Assembly (NCBI GenBank): GCA_963658085.1
Contig: CAVKOU010000004.1
Span: forward strand, 40,239-104,238
Source of the DNA: CAKRJP01 sp963658085
Lineage (GTDB): Bacteria; Bacillota; Clostridia; Lachnospirales; Lachnospiraceae
Direction of reading: 5' to 3'
Length of the DNA: 64,000 nucleotides
Shown here: positions 26,124-34,540 of the stretch, one piece after another
Numbering within the stretch: position 1 is the stretch's first letter
Layout: each line of letters begins with the position of its first letter
The notes under the pieces: model-generated
What the model saw: the letters and a program-made list of their open reading frames with translations, nothing else
What the model was told of the DNA's origin: nothing
Database searches by the model: none
Made by a program: the position numbers and the translations under genes

Positions 26124-26184
26124 AAGTAATACATAAAATAAAAAAATACCAGTACCAAATAGCGGGCTGGTTTTTAAAAGAACC

Positions 26185-26206
26185 AAATTGGTATCGATAC
26201 CAATTT
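26185..26206. promoter_or_regulatory. perfect 22-bp LacI-type operator before the PTS operon
   Basis: AAATTGGTATCGATACCAATTT is a perfect palindrome with the central CG typical of LacI-family sites. It lies 43 bases before the first PTS gene. A clear consensus promoter could not be placed around it. Confidence 0.85.
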
Positions 26207-26248
26207 TGAGAAAACTTTAAAATTTTATTTTCAAGGAGGAGAAACAAA

Positions 26249-26707
26249 ATGGTAGTATTGGCAAGAATTGATCAGAGACTCATTCACGGATTGGTAGTTA
26301 ATCAGTGGGCACCGGCACTTCAGGTAAAGAGATTTATGGTAGTGGATGATGTGCTTTGCAACAACGAAGACATTAAAGCCAGTATGAGAATGGCAAAACC
26401 GGCAGGAACCGGTGTATCTGTTATCAGTACAGAAACAGCTATTACTAATTTCAAAGCCGGAAAGTATGACGGACAGAGAGTGTTTGTATTGGTAAAGGAA
26501 CCGGAAACACTGATTAAGCTGATGGAAGGCGGCGTTGAGATCCCTAAGGTAGATCTTGGAATCATTTTCAATGAAGAGGGAAGAGAAGCCGTTACAAAGT
26601 TCGTAGCATTAAATGAAAAAGAAAAAGCAGATCTTGAGATCATCAAGAGCAAAGGGGTTCCGGTTGTCATCCAGTATGTGCCTACAGACGCAGAAGAGGC
26701 TTACTAA
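26249..26707 (+). CDS. PTS mannose/fructose/sorbose family IIB subunit
   Basis: The IIB protein receives phosphate from IIA and passes it to the sugar as it is imported. This 152-residue protein has the family opening LARIDQRLIHGLVVNQWAP; His13 is the expected phosphorylation site. Further family segments are FMVVDDVLCNNEDIKASMRMA-like text in residues 29-49 and VDLGIIFNEEGRE. A strong RBS (AAGGAGGAG) precedes the ATG. It is the first gene of the operon IIB-IIC-IID-IIA-GH13-HAD. The imported sugar cannot be read from sequence alone. Confidence 0.95.
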   Translation: MVVLARIDQRLIHGLVVNQWAPALQVKRFMVVDDVLCNNEDIKASMRMAKPAGTGVSVISTETAITNFKAGKYDGQRVFVLVKEPETLIKLMEGGVEIPKVDLGIIFNEEGREAVTKFVALNEKEKADLEIIKSKGVPVVIQYVPTDAEEAY

Positions 26708-26734
26708 GAACTTGCTTAAGGAGGAAATTTGGTT

Positions 26735-27529
26735 ATGTCAATCATTCAGAATATTTTAATCACTATCTTAGCCGGATATATGACCGTTGACCAGAACGGA
26801 CCGGTAGTGCTTTCCTGGTTTTCGGTAATCGTTGGTATGATTTCCGGTCTCATCATGGGAGACATGAACACGGGTCTTGTGATCGGAGGTACTTTTCAGT
26901 TAATGTCACTGGGTGTTGCTGCTCTTGGAGGAGCTTCTGCACCAAACTACGGACTTGCAACAATCATTGGAACTTTTATCGCAGTCCGCACCGGAACCGG
27001 TACAGACGCAGCCCTGGCAGTTGGTCTTCCGGTAGGTCTTCTTGCTATTCAGTTAGAAGTTGTAGTACGTATTGTAAATAACTTTGTTGCACACAAGATG
27101 CAGAATGATAACAATGCGGGAAAATGGGGAAGTATGAACCGTACTGCATGGCTTGGACCGATCATCTGTTCTCTTCAGACTATGATTCCAACTTTGATCG
27201 TCGTATGCTTTGGAGCAAATGTAGTAAACTTCATTCTTGAGTTTATTCCTGAATGGGTAACAAATGGACTCTCTATTGCAGCTGGAATGCTTCCGGTTGT
27301 AGGTGTGGGAATGTTAATGCGCTATATGCCGGTTAAGAAATTTCTTCCATTCCTTTTGATCGGATTTGTTTTATCTGCTTATCTTAGTGTACCGGTACTT
27401 GGAATCGCGATTGTAGGATTTGCAGCAGCATTTTGGTACTTTACAAATGAACTGAAGAAAGCAGAAACACCGGCAGTAGCAACCGTTGGCGCAGCAGCAG
27501 ATGAGATGGGGGATGATTTTGATGAGTAA
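26735..27529 (+). CDS. PTS mannose/fructose/sorbose family IIC subunit
   Basis: An integral membrane component of the sugar channel, 264 residues with multiple hydrophobic segments. Recognisable family text includes GDMNTGLVIGGTFQLMSLGV and APNYGLATIIGTFIAVRTGTG near residues 45-90. The ATG at 26735 is chosen over TTG at 26729 because AAGGAGG lies 9 bases upstream of the former. The last 8 bases overlap the IID gene in an ATGAGTAA arrangement, indicating translational coupling. The C-terminal tail is short and acidic. Confidence 0.94.
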   Translation: MSIIQNILITILAGYMTVDQNGPVVLSWFSVIVGMISGLIMGDMNTGLVIGGTFQLMSLGVAALGGASAPNYGLATIIGTFIAVRTGTGTDAALAVGLPVGLLAIQLEVVVRIVNNFVAHKMQNDNNAGKWGSMNRTAWLGPIICSLQTMIPTLIVVCFGANVVNFILEFIPEWVTNGLSIAAGMLPVVGVGMLMRYMPVKKFLPFLLIGFVLSAYLSVPVLGIAIVGFAAAFWYFTNELKKAETPAVATVGAAADEMGDDFDE

Positions 27530-28352
27530 TGAAATGAACACAACCGAAGAGGGAAGATACCAGGTAACTAAGAAAGATCTGAGAAAAACTGCAGCAAGAT
27601 ACAACTTCATGGCGTGTAATATTTTCAATTATGAATCTCAGATGGGACCGGCTATTGCATGGGCTATGGCACCGGTACTTCGTAAAATTTATAAAAAAGA
27701 CGAGGAATACAAAGAGGCATTAAACAATCATTTTAACTACTTTAATTCCACAACTGTAATGTCAAGTGTGATCTTAGGAGCCACCCTTGCAATCGAAGAG
27801 AAAGATGGAATTGAAGCAAAAGAAACGGTTCAGTCTTTGAAAACAAGTTTGATGGGACCATTTGCCGGTGTAGGTGATACCTTGGTATGGGTACTGTGGC
27901 CTACCATTATGGGATCCATCTCAGGATATATGGCACAGCAGGGTAATCCTCTTGGAGCTATCATTTGGTTTATCTGTAATATTGCCTTCTGGTTTATTAA
28001 ATCCAAATTCTTTGAAATCGGATATAAGTCCGGTACAAAGATGATCACAGAGCTTGGACAGAAGTTATCAGCATTTACAGAAGCAGCTTCTATTATGGGA
28101 CTTAGCGTGGTAGGTGCTCTGATCGCTACCTCTGTAAAGGTTCAGACCGCATTAAACTTTAAAGTTGGTGAAGTATCTTTGGCTTTGCAGACAGACATTT
28201 TAGATCAGATTATGCCTGCACTCCTTCCGGTACTTTTAACCGCACTGGTGTATAAGCTTCTTGGAAATAAGAAGTGGACACCAACCAAATTAATTCTTTT
28301 AATCATTATTATTTCTCTGGTTTGCTCCTTCTTTGGAATCTTAACCGTATAA
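27522..28352 (+). CDS. PTS mannose/fructose/sorbose family IID subunit
   Basis: The second membrane component of the Man-type permease, 276 residues. The N-terminal cytosolic part (KKDLRKTAARYNFMACNIFN, then QMGPAIAWAMAPVLRKIY) matches IID, followed by SLMGPFAGVGDTLVWVLWPTI and several hydrophobic segments including a C-terminal one (LILLIIIISLVCSFFGIL). The ATG at 27522 follows GGGGGATG and overlaps the IIC stop by 8 bp. The gene is followed 25 bp later by IIA. Confidence 0.94.
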   Translation: MSNEMNTTEEGRYQVTKKDLRKTAARYNFMACNIFNYESQMGPAIAWAMAPVLRKIYKKDEEYKEALNNHFNYFNSTTVMSSVILGATLAIEEKDGIEAKETVQSLKTSLMGPFAGVGDTLVWVLWPTIMGSISGYMAQQGNPLGAIIWFICNIAFWFIKSKFFEIGYKSGTKMITELGQKLSAFTEAASIMGLSVVGALIATSVKVQTALNFKVGEVSLALQTDILDQIMPALLPVLLTALVYKLLGNKKWTPTKLILLIIIISLVCSFFGILTV

Positions 28353-28377
28353 GAGAGGAAAGGTTTGGTAGATAGAT

Positions 28378-28794
28378 ATGAAACGAGTTTTAGTTACAGC
28401 ATCCCATCATAAGATGGCAGAGGGATTGAAAGATACGTTAGCATTTATTTCCGGAGGAGATCAGGAAACCATTGCTCTTTCCGCTTATGTAGATAATCAG
28501 CCGGTAGAAGAAGCAGTAGAAAAGTTGATGACTGGCTTTGATGAAGAGGACGAGGTGGTTGTTTTAACAGATCTTACTGCCGGTAGTGTAAATCAGCAAT
28601 TCTTCAAATATAGAAACCGTCCGCATACACATATTGTAAGCGGGATGAATCTTCCTCTGGCTTTCCAGGTTGCCATGGAGCCTCAGGACGAATACATTTC
28701 CGTAGAGCGCATGCGTGAGATCGTGGAAGAGTCAAAAAATGAGATTAAGTACGTAAATGATATCGTAGATGACGGAGATGAGGAAGATGAGTAA
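28378..28794 (+). CDS. PTS mannose family IIA subunit
   Basis: A 138-residue IIA-Man-like protein that takes phosphate from HPr and transfers it to IIB. The opening KRVLVTASHHKMAEGLKDTL is the family motif, with His10 at the expected phosphorylation site. LTDLTAGSVNQQFF and HIVSGMNLPLAFQVAM match the later conserved segments. The C-terminus is strongly acidic. It is the last PTS gene and overlaps the alpha-glucosidase gene by 8 bp with the same ATGAGTAA junction seen between IIC and IID. Confidence 0.94.
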   Translation: MKRVLVTASHHKMAEGLKDTLAFISGGDQETIALSAYVDNQPVEEAVEKLMTGFDEEDEVVVLTDLTAGSVNQQFFKYRNRPHTHIVSGMNLPLAFQVAMEPQDEYISVERMREIVEESKNEIKYVNDIVDDGDEEDE

Positions 28795-30478
28795 CAAAGA
28801 TACAAAGTGGTGGAAGAAAAGCGTAGTCTATCAGGTATATCCCAAAAGCTTTAAGGATTCTAATGGGGATGGCTTGGGAGATCTTAATGGTCTTACGATG
28901 AAGCTTCCTTATCTGGAGAAATTGGGAATCGATGTAATCTGGTTGAATCCAATCTATAAGTCTCCACAGGTTGACAACGGATATGACATTTCTGATTATA
29001 GACAGATTGAACCTACGCTTGGAACCATGGAAGATTTTGACAGACTTCTTGCAGAAGCTCATAAAAGAGGAATCAAAATTATCCTGGATTTGGTCGTAAA
29101 CCATACATCGGATAAGCACCACTGGTTTGAGGAGGCAAAGAAGAGCAAAGATAATCCTTATCATGACTATTATATTTGGAAGGATGAAGTTCCTAATAAC
29201 TGGGGATCCAGCTTCGGCGGGTCTACCTGGGAATATGTAGAAGAGGTTGGACAATATTATCTGCATCTATTTGCCAAGGGACAGCCGGATCTTAACTGGG
29301 AAAATCCTAAGGTCAGAGAGGAAGTGCATGATATCTTACGCTTCTGGCTTGATAAAGGTATTGACGGATTTCGTATGGATGTTATCACATTGATTTCCAA
29401 AGATCCTGCTTACCCAGATGGTCCGGTAATCCAGAATAAGGCTTACGGAAGCTACTATGCAGGATGTGCCAGCGGTCCGAGAGTTCATGAATTCCTTCAT
29501 GAAATGAATGAAAAAGTGCTGAGCAAGTACGACATTATGACCGTTGGTGAGGCTCCGCATACCAGTGCAGATGAGGCTGTTCCTTATACGGCAGCAGACA
29601 GAGATGAGCTTAATATGGTATTTCATTTTGATCACATGCATCTGGATTATGATGAAAATGGAAAATATGCCAAGAACAGAGTAAAGCTTACAGATCTAAA
29701 GAAAGTCATGACCCAGTGGCAGGAAACTATGTACGGGTGCGATGGCTGGAACAGTCTTTACTGGAGTAATCATGACCAGGCAAGAGCCGTTACCCGCTTT
29801 GGAAATGAAAGCGAAGAATACCGTGTGGTTTCGGCGAAAATGCTTGGAACTGTGCTTCATATGATGCAGGGAACTCCTTACATTTACGAAGGAGAAGAAC
29901 TGGGAATGACCAATGCATTTTTTGATAAAATCGAAGATTACAGGGATATCGAAGCCTTGGATATCTTTAAAGATTTTACTACGAGAAAAGGATTTTCAGA
30001 AAAAGACACATTGGATCTTTTAAGACTAAAATCCAGAGACAATTCCAGAACTCCTATGCAGTGGGATGCCTCAGAAAATGCGGGATTTACAGAGGGAACT
30101 CCTTGGATTAATGTGATAGATAATTACAAAGAGATCAATGCAGAGGCTTGTATCGAGGATCCTGATTCCGTGTTCTATTATTATCAGAAGCTGATAAATC
30201 TCCGTCACGAGATGCCGATTATTACAGAGGGAGAGTATGAACTTCTGGACGCAGATAACGAAAAGGTATATTCTTATCTAAGAAAAGGTGAAGGTGAGAC
30301 TCTGGTGGTAGTGGCTAACTTTACAGATGAGACCATTTCCTATCAGGTGGAAGAAAAGGTTCAGGCAAAGGAAAGCAGCCTTGTGATCAGTAATTATAAG
30401 GATGCGCCGGATCAATTTTCCAATCATTTAACCTTAAAACCATATGAAGTTTGTGTATATCGTGTTATAAATTTATAG
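28787..30478 (+). CDS. GH13 alpha-glucosidase (oligo-1,6-glucosidase type)
   Basis: A cytosolic 563-residue glycoside hydrolase of the oligo-1,6-glucosidase/trehalose-6-phosphate hydrolase group. It opens with WWKKSVVYQVYPKSFKDSNG. The catalytic triad is intact: Asp198 (DGFRMDVI, nucleophile), Glu255 (VGEAPH, acid/base) and Asp330 (SNHDQAR). DLVVNHTSDKHHWF gives region I. Being translationally coupled to a PTS, it probably cleaves an incoming alpha-glucoside or its phosphate, but whether it accepts phosphorylated substrates is not visible. The start at 28787 overlaps IIA by 8 bp; a longer frame from 28769 is less likely. Confidence 0.95.
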   Translation: MSNKDTKWWKKSVVYQVYPKSFKDSNGDGLGDLNGLTMKLPYLEKLGIDVIWLNPIYKSPQVDNGYDISDYRQIEPTLGTMEDFDRLLAEAHKRGIKIILDLVVNHTSDKHHWFEEAKKSKDNPYHDYYIWKDEVPNNWGSSFGGSTWEYVEEVGQYYLHLFAKGQPDLNWENPKVREEVHDILRFWLDKGIDGFRMDVITLISKDPAYPDGPVIQNKAYGSYYAGCASGPRVHEFLHEMNEKVLSKYDIMTVGEAPHTSADEAVPYTAADRDELNMVFHFDHMHLDYDENGKYAKNRVKLTDLKKVMTQWQETMYGCDGWNSLYWSNHDQARAVTRFGNESEEYRVVSAKMLGTVLHMMQGTPYIYEGEELGMTNAFFDKIEDYRDIEALDIFKDFTTRKGFSEKDTLDLLRLKSRDNSRTPMQWDASENAGFTEGTPWINVIDNYKEINAEACIEDPDSVFYYYQKLINLRHEMPIITEGEYELLDADNEKVYSYLRKGEGETLVVVANFTDETISYQVEEKVQAKESSLVISNYKDAPDQFSNHLTLKPYEVCVYRVINL

Positions 30479-30488
30479 AGTGATTATA

Positions 30489-30519
30489 TTCAGTCATAGT
30501 CAGGAAGGCTATGGCTGAA
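30489..30519 (+). promoter_or_regulatory. intercistronic hairpin before the HAD gene
   Basis: An 11-bp stem with one G-T pair (30489-30499 with 30509-30519) and a 9-nt loop, followed by TTGTGC. Without a T run it may only partly stop transcription from the PTS operon. Confidence 0.5.
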
Positions 30520-30558
30520 TTGTGCTATAAAGATAGATGAACAAGAAGGAGAAGATAA

Positions 30559-31410
30559 ATGGTAGAGCAAAAGATGATAAAGTTACTGGCACTGGATGTA
30601 GACGGAACCCTTTTTAATACGGATGGAAAGGTGACAGCTGCGTCTATCGAAGCTATTCACAAAGCCCAGGAAAAAGGGGTGCAGGTTGTGCTGGCTTCCG
30701 GAAGAGATTACGAGGGACTTCCCTGGGATCAACTAAAGGACGTATCCATCGATTACGTACTTACCTGTAACGGTGCTGCTATATATCGCACAAGAGACCG
30801 GGAATGTTTAAGAGAAGAATGCCTGGATAAGGAACAGATGATTCCTGTTTTTGAATTCATTTTAAGCAGAGAAGTCTATTTAAGTGTGTTTATCAATGGA
30901 GCGAATTACACGCCAACCCAGTGTTTCCCTTATGTGGAACACATGGAGCTTCCGGACTATGTAAAGCACAACCTTAGTACCAAGATAAATCGTATGGAAG
31001 ATATGATCGGCTATCTTAAGGAGCACGATGCCAGCATTCAGAAGGCTACATTAAATTTTCAGTTCCGGGAAGGTGAATATTTTAACCGAGAGGAAGTAAA
31101 AAACTATTTGGAAGCTTGTCCGAATATCAATCTTGTAGATGGGGGATTTTCCAATTTGGAATTTACGAAAGCCGGTGTTTCTAAGGCAACAGGACTTCAT
31201 ATGCTTGCTGAGTATTTGGGAGTTCCTATGGAACAGGTACTAGCCGTTGGAGATAGCGGAAACGATGTGGAGATGTTACAGGCAGCAGGGATTGGCGTTG
31301 CCATGGGAAATGCCCTGGACAGCGTAAAAGCTGTTGCAAATGATGTTACCAGAACCAATGATGAGGATGGTGTGGCAGCAGTAATCGAAAAATACATTCA
31401 TGTTAAATAA
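30559..31410 (+). CDS. Cof-type HAD-IIB family phosphatase
   Basis: A 283-residue HAD hydrolase of the Cof subfamily, commonly sugar-phosphate or nucleotide phosphatases. Motif I is LLALDVDGTLFNTDGK with the nucleophile and acid Asps (near residues 14 and 16), motif II is ASGRDYEG, motif III contains the lysine in FTKAGVSKATGL, and motif IV is AVGDSGNDVEMLQAAG. AGAAGGAG precedes the start. It sits 80 bp after the alpha-glucosidase gene, so a sugar-phosphate clearance role for the PTS operon is plausible but unproven. No clear terminator separates it from dnaG. Confidence 0.93.
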   Translation: MVEQKMIKLLALDVDGTLFNTDGKVTAASIEAIHKAQEKGVQVVLASGRDYEGLPWDQLKDVSIDYVLTCNGAAIYRTRDRECLREECLDKEQMIPVFEFILSREVYLSVFINGANYTPTQCFPYVEHMELPDYVKHNLSTKINRMEDMIGYLKEHDASIQKATLNFQFREGEYFNREEVKNYLEACPNINLVDGGFSNLEFTKAGVSKATGLHMLAEYLGVPMEQVLAVGDSGNDVEMLQAAGIGVAMGNALDSVKAVANDVTRTNDEDGVAAVIEKYIHVK

Positions 31411-31530
31411 TCAAGTTTGCGCAGTATTAGAAGTTATAATAATTGTATAAAAAATTTGAACAAATCTAAAAAATAAAAAAGGAAAAAAGTGGTTTTCACG
31501 GAATATAAATAGTGAGGAGCTTTGCAAACT

Positions 31531-33312
31531 ATGTATTATTCTGATGAAATTATTGAAGAAGTACGTTCTAAAAACGATATTGTGGACGTAATATCCGGTT
31601 ACGTACGATTGCAAAAGAAGGGAAGCTCTTATTTCGGACTCTGTCCATTTCACAATGAGAAATCCCCTTCTTTTTCTGTTAGCAGACAGAAGCAGATGTA
31701 TTATTGCTTTGGCTGCAACGCAGGAGGCAATGTATTTACCTTTTTAATGGAATATGAGAATTTCACCTTTCAGGAGGCTATAAAATCTCTGGCAGAACGG
31801 GCGGGAGTGGAACTTCCCGAAGATACAGGCTATTCCAAAGAAGCCAAAGAGCGAGCGGATGCTAAGTCAGCACTTTTAGAAATCAACAAAGTGGCGGCTC
31901 AGTTTTTCTATGTGCAGCTTCGAAGACCCCAGGGAAAGACGGCCATGGATTATCTTACCGAAAGAGGATTAAGTGAAGATACTATGAAGGCTTTTGGTCT
32001 TGGATATGCCGGCAAATATGGGAACGGTCTCTATCAGTATCTGAAGGAGAAGGGATATTCCGACGAAGTATTAAAAAACTCAGGTCTTATAGGCTATGAT
32101 GAAAAACAAGGACCTTATGATAAGTTCTGGAACCGTGTTATATTTCCTATCATGGACGTGAACAGCAGGGTTATTGGATTTGGTGGTCGAGTCATGGGAG
32201 ATGGAAAGCCGAAGTATTTGAATTCTCCGGAGACCATTGTCTTTGATAAGAGCAGGAATCTCTATGGACTTCATGTTGCCAGACGCAGTAAAAAGCCTTA
32301 TTTTCTTCTGTGTGAGGGATATATGGACGTGATTTCTTTGCATCAGGCAGGTTTTACTAACGCGGTAGCTTCCTTAGGAACGGCCTTGACATCAGGCCAT
32401 GCAAACTTGATTAAGCGCTATGTAAAAGAAGTCTACTTGACTTATGACAGTGACCTGGCTGGAACGAAGGCGGCCCTTCGAGCTTTCCCTATTTTAAGAG
32501 AAGTAGGGATTACTGCAAAAGTCATTCGTATGGAGCCTTATAAGGATCCGGATGAGTTTATCAAGAACTTAGGGGCGGAAGCCTTTGAGGAGAGAATTAA
32601 GGAAGCACGTAACGGATTTATGTTCGGTCTTAAAACTTTGGAGCAAGATTATGATCTTCATACTCCGGAAGGAAAGACCGGATTTATGCGAGAGGCGGCA
32701 AGAAAAATCGGAACCACCTTCACCGAGGAGATGGAGCGTAATTTCTATATAGAAGCCGTGGCAGAGGAATATCACGTAGGAATCTCGGAATTAAAGCAGT
32801 TGGTAGCAAAGATGGCCATTGAGATGGGAGGGGCAAAACCAGTGGAACGCCCAAGAACCACTAAGGAGAAAAAATCCGGAAAGGAAGATGGTATTTTGAC
32901 TTCTCAGAAGCTTCTTCTTACATGGCTAATTTCAGATGAAAATTTATTCAGGCAGATTGAAAAGTATATAACTCCCGATGATTTTACCGGGGATTTATAT
33001 AAAACGGTAGCAACTCTTCTCTATAAACAGTATGCTGATGGAAAAGTACAGCCAGCACAGATTATGAATCATTTCACAGACGAAGAGGAACACCGGCAGG
33101 TAGCTTCCCTATTCCACACCAGTATTAAGGATTTGAATACAAAAAAGGAACAGGAGAAAGCTTTAGAGGAGACCATTCTTCGCATTAAAAGACATAGTAT
33201 CGAGGAGGCCACAAGAAAGGTAGAGCCTACCGATATGGCAGCCCTTCAGGAACTTATGAAAGCGAAGAAAAATTTGCAGGAATTAAAGAACCTGCACATT
33301 TCCGTAAGCTAG
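31531..33312 (+). CDS. dnaG: DNA primase
   Basis: It synthesises RNA primers for replication. The 593-residue sequence has a CHC2 zinc finger with Cys38, His41, Cys59 and Cys62 (GLCPFHNEKSP, YYCFGCNAGG). The catalytic core has NRVIFPIMDVNSRVIGFGGR and a TOPRIM domain (LCEGYMDVISLHQAG, then YLTYDSDLAGTKAAL). A helicase-interaction C-terminal domain follows. The ATG at 31531 is preferred: a TTG at 31522 lies only 2 bases from the GAGGAG element, whereas the ATG is 11 bases away, slightly long. rpoD follows 33 bp later. Confidence 0.96.
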   Translation: MYYSDEIIEEVRSKNDIVDVISGYVRLQKKGSSYFGLCPFHNEKSPSFSVSRQKQMYYCFGCNAGGNVFTFLMEYENFTFQEAIKSLAERAGVELPEDTGYSKEAKERADAKSALLEINKVAAQFFYVQLRRPQGKTAMDYLTERGLSEDTMKAFGLGYAGKYGNGLYQYLKEKGYSDEVLKNSGLIGYDEKQGPYDKFWNRVIFPIMDVNSRVIGFGGRVMGDGKPKYLNSPETIVFDKSRNLYGLHVARRSKKPYFLLCEGYMDVISLHQAGFTNAVASLGTALTSGHANLIKRYVKEVYLTYDSDLAGTKAALRAFPILREVGITAKVIRMEPYKDPDEFIKNLGAEAFEERIKEARNGFMFGLKTLEQDYDLHTPEGKTGFMREAARKIGTTFTEEMERNFYIEAVAEEYHVGISELKQLVAKMAIEMGGAKPVERPRTTKEKKSGKEDGILTSQKLLLTWLISDENLFRQIEKYITPDDFTGDLYKTVATLLYKQYADGKVQPAQIMNHFTDEEEHRQVASLFHTSIKDLNTKKEQEKALEETILRIKRHSIEEATRKVEPTDMAALQELMKAKKNLQELKNLHISVS

Positions 33313-33345
33313 GAAATACATACTTACATGAGAGGACGGACAGTA

Positions 33346-34470
33346 ATGGAAGAAAATGCTGTAAAATTTTTGGAAAAGTTGAAGGAGCTTGTTGCTCTGG
33401 GAAAGAAAAAGAAGAGTATTCTTGAGATTCAGGAAATCAATGATTTTTTCTCTGATATGGAATTGGATTCCGAGCAGATGGAGAAGATTTTTGAATATTT
33501 GGAAGCAAATAACATTGATGTTTTGCGTTTGGAATCTCAGACAGAGTTGGCAGATGATGACCTAGATGTAGATGAGGCTACTCTTGCTGAGGAAGAAGAC
33601 GTTGATATGGAAAAATTGGATCTTTCTGTACCGGATGGTATCAGTATTGAAGATCCGGTTCGTATGTATCTGAAGGAGATCGGTAAGGTACCGCTTCTTA
33701 CTGCGGAGGAAGAAGTTGAACTTGCGAAACGTATGGCCGAGGGAGATGAGGAAGCCAAAAAGCGTTTGGCAGAGGCGAACCTTCGACTGGTAGTAAGTAT
33801 TGCCAAGAGATATGTTGGCCGTGGGATGTTGTTCCTTGACCTTATTCAGGAAGGAAATCTTGGTCTTATTAAAGCAGTAGAGAAGTTTGACTACAGCAAG
33901 GGATTTAAATTTAGTACCTATGCGACCTGGTGGATCCGTCAGGCTATTACAAGAGCTATTGCAGACCAGGCAAGAACCATTCGTATCCCGGTACATATGG
34001 TGGAGACCATCAACAAATTAATTCGTGTTTCCAGACAGTTATTGCAGGAATTAGGAAGAGAACCCACGCCGGAGGAGATTGCCAAGGAGATGGATATGCC
34101 GGTGGAGAGAGTTCGGGACATCTTAAAGATTTCTCAGGAGCCAGTTTCTCTTGAGACACCAATCGGTGAGGAGGAGGACAGTCATTTGGGAGACTTTATC
34201 CAGGATGACAATGTTCCGGTTCCGGCAGAAGCAGCTGCTCAGACCTTATTAAAGGAGCAGTTAGATGAGGTTCTTGATACCCTTACAGAAAGAGAACAGA
34301 AGGTTCTTCGTCTAAGATTTGGTATGAACGATGGCCGTGCAAGAACTCTGGAAGAGGTTGGTAAGGAATTTGATGTTACCAGAGAGCGTATCCGTCAGAT
34401 CGAGGCGAAGGCTCTTAGAAAACTTCGTCACCCTAGTCGAAGCAGAAAACTTAGAGATTATTTAGATTAG
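33346..34470 (+). CDS. rpoD: RNA polymerase primary sigma factor (sigma-A/sigma-70)
   Basis: The housekeeping sigma factor, 374 residues, of the Bacillus SigA size. Region 1.1 occupies about residues 1-85 and is acidic at its end. Region 1.2 is DPVRMYLKEIGKVPLLT. Region 2 is RLVVSIAKRYVGRGMLFLD, then KFSTYATWWIRQAITRAI, the -10 recognition helix. Region 4.2 is TLEEVGKEFDVTRERIRQIE, followed by KALRKLRHPSRSRKLRDYLD. It would recognise the TTGACA/TATAAT promoters noted across the window. ATG at 33346 has AGAGGA 9 bases upstream and is preferred over the ATG at 33328. It belongs to the dnaG-rpoD-trmK-Nif3 cluster. Confidence 0.97.
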   Translation: MEENAVKFLEKLKELVALGKKKKSILEIQEINDFFSDMELDSEQMEKIFEYLEANNIDVLRLESQTELADDDLDVDEATLAEEEDVDMEKLDLSVPDGISIEDPVRMYLKEIGKVPLLTAEEEVELAKRMAEGDEEAKKRLAEANLRLVVSIAKRYVGRGMLFLDLIQEGNLGLIKAVEKFDYSKGFKFSTYATWWIRQAITRAIADQARTIRIPVHMVETINKLIRVSRQLLQELGREPTPEEIAKEMDMPVERVRDILKISQEPVSLETPIGEEEDSHLGDFIQDDNVPVPAEAAAQTLLKEQLDEVLDTLTEREQKVLRLRFGMNDGRARTLEEVGKEFDVTRERIRQIEAKALRKLRHPSRSRKLRDYLD

Positions 34471-34473
34471 AAA

Positions 34474-34540
34474 AGAGGCGCCTATGGAACTATCAAAGAG
34501 GCTACAGAAAGTAGCAGATCTTGTGACAGAGGGCGCCTCT
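34474..34540 (+). promoter_or_regulatory. inverted repeat enclosing the trmK ribosome binding site
   Basis: AGAGGCGCC at 34474-34482 is perfectly complementary to GGCGCCTCT at 34532-34540. The left arm contains the GAGG Shine-Dalgarno element of trmK, and the start codon at 34484 is in the loop. Pairing would hide the SD. Confidence 0.5.

Noticed and set aside
26146..26176. Extra operator or terminator after the lacI-family gene
   Set aside because: ACCAG and CTGGT form only a 5-bp stem with a 14-nt loop, and the sequence does not match the operator core well. It remains a weak terminator at most.
28745..29266. 173-residue minus-strand open frame opposite the alpha-glucosidase gene
   Set aside because: No recognisable domain and no RBS; it is the antisense of a clearly real GH13 gene.
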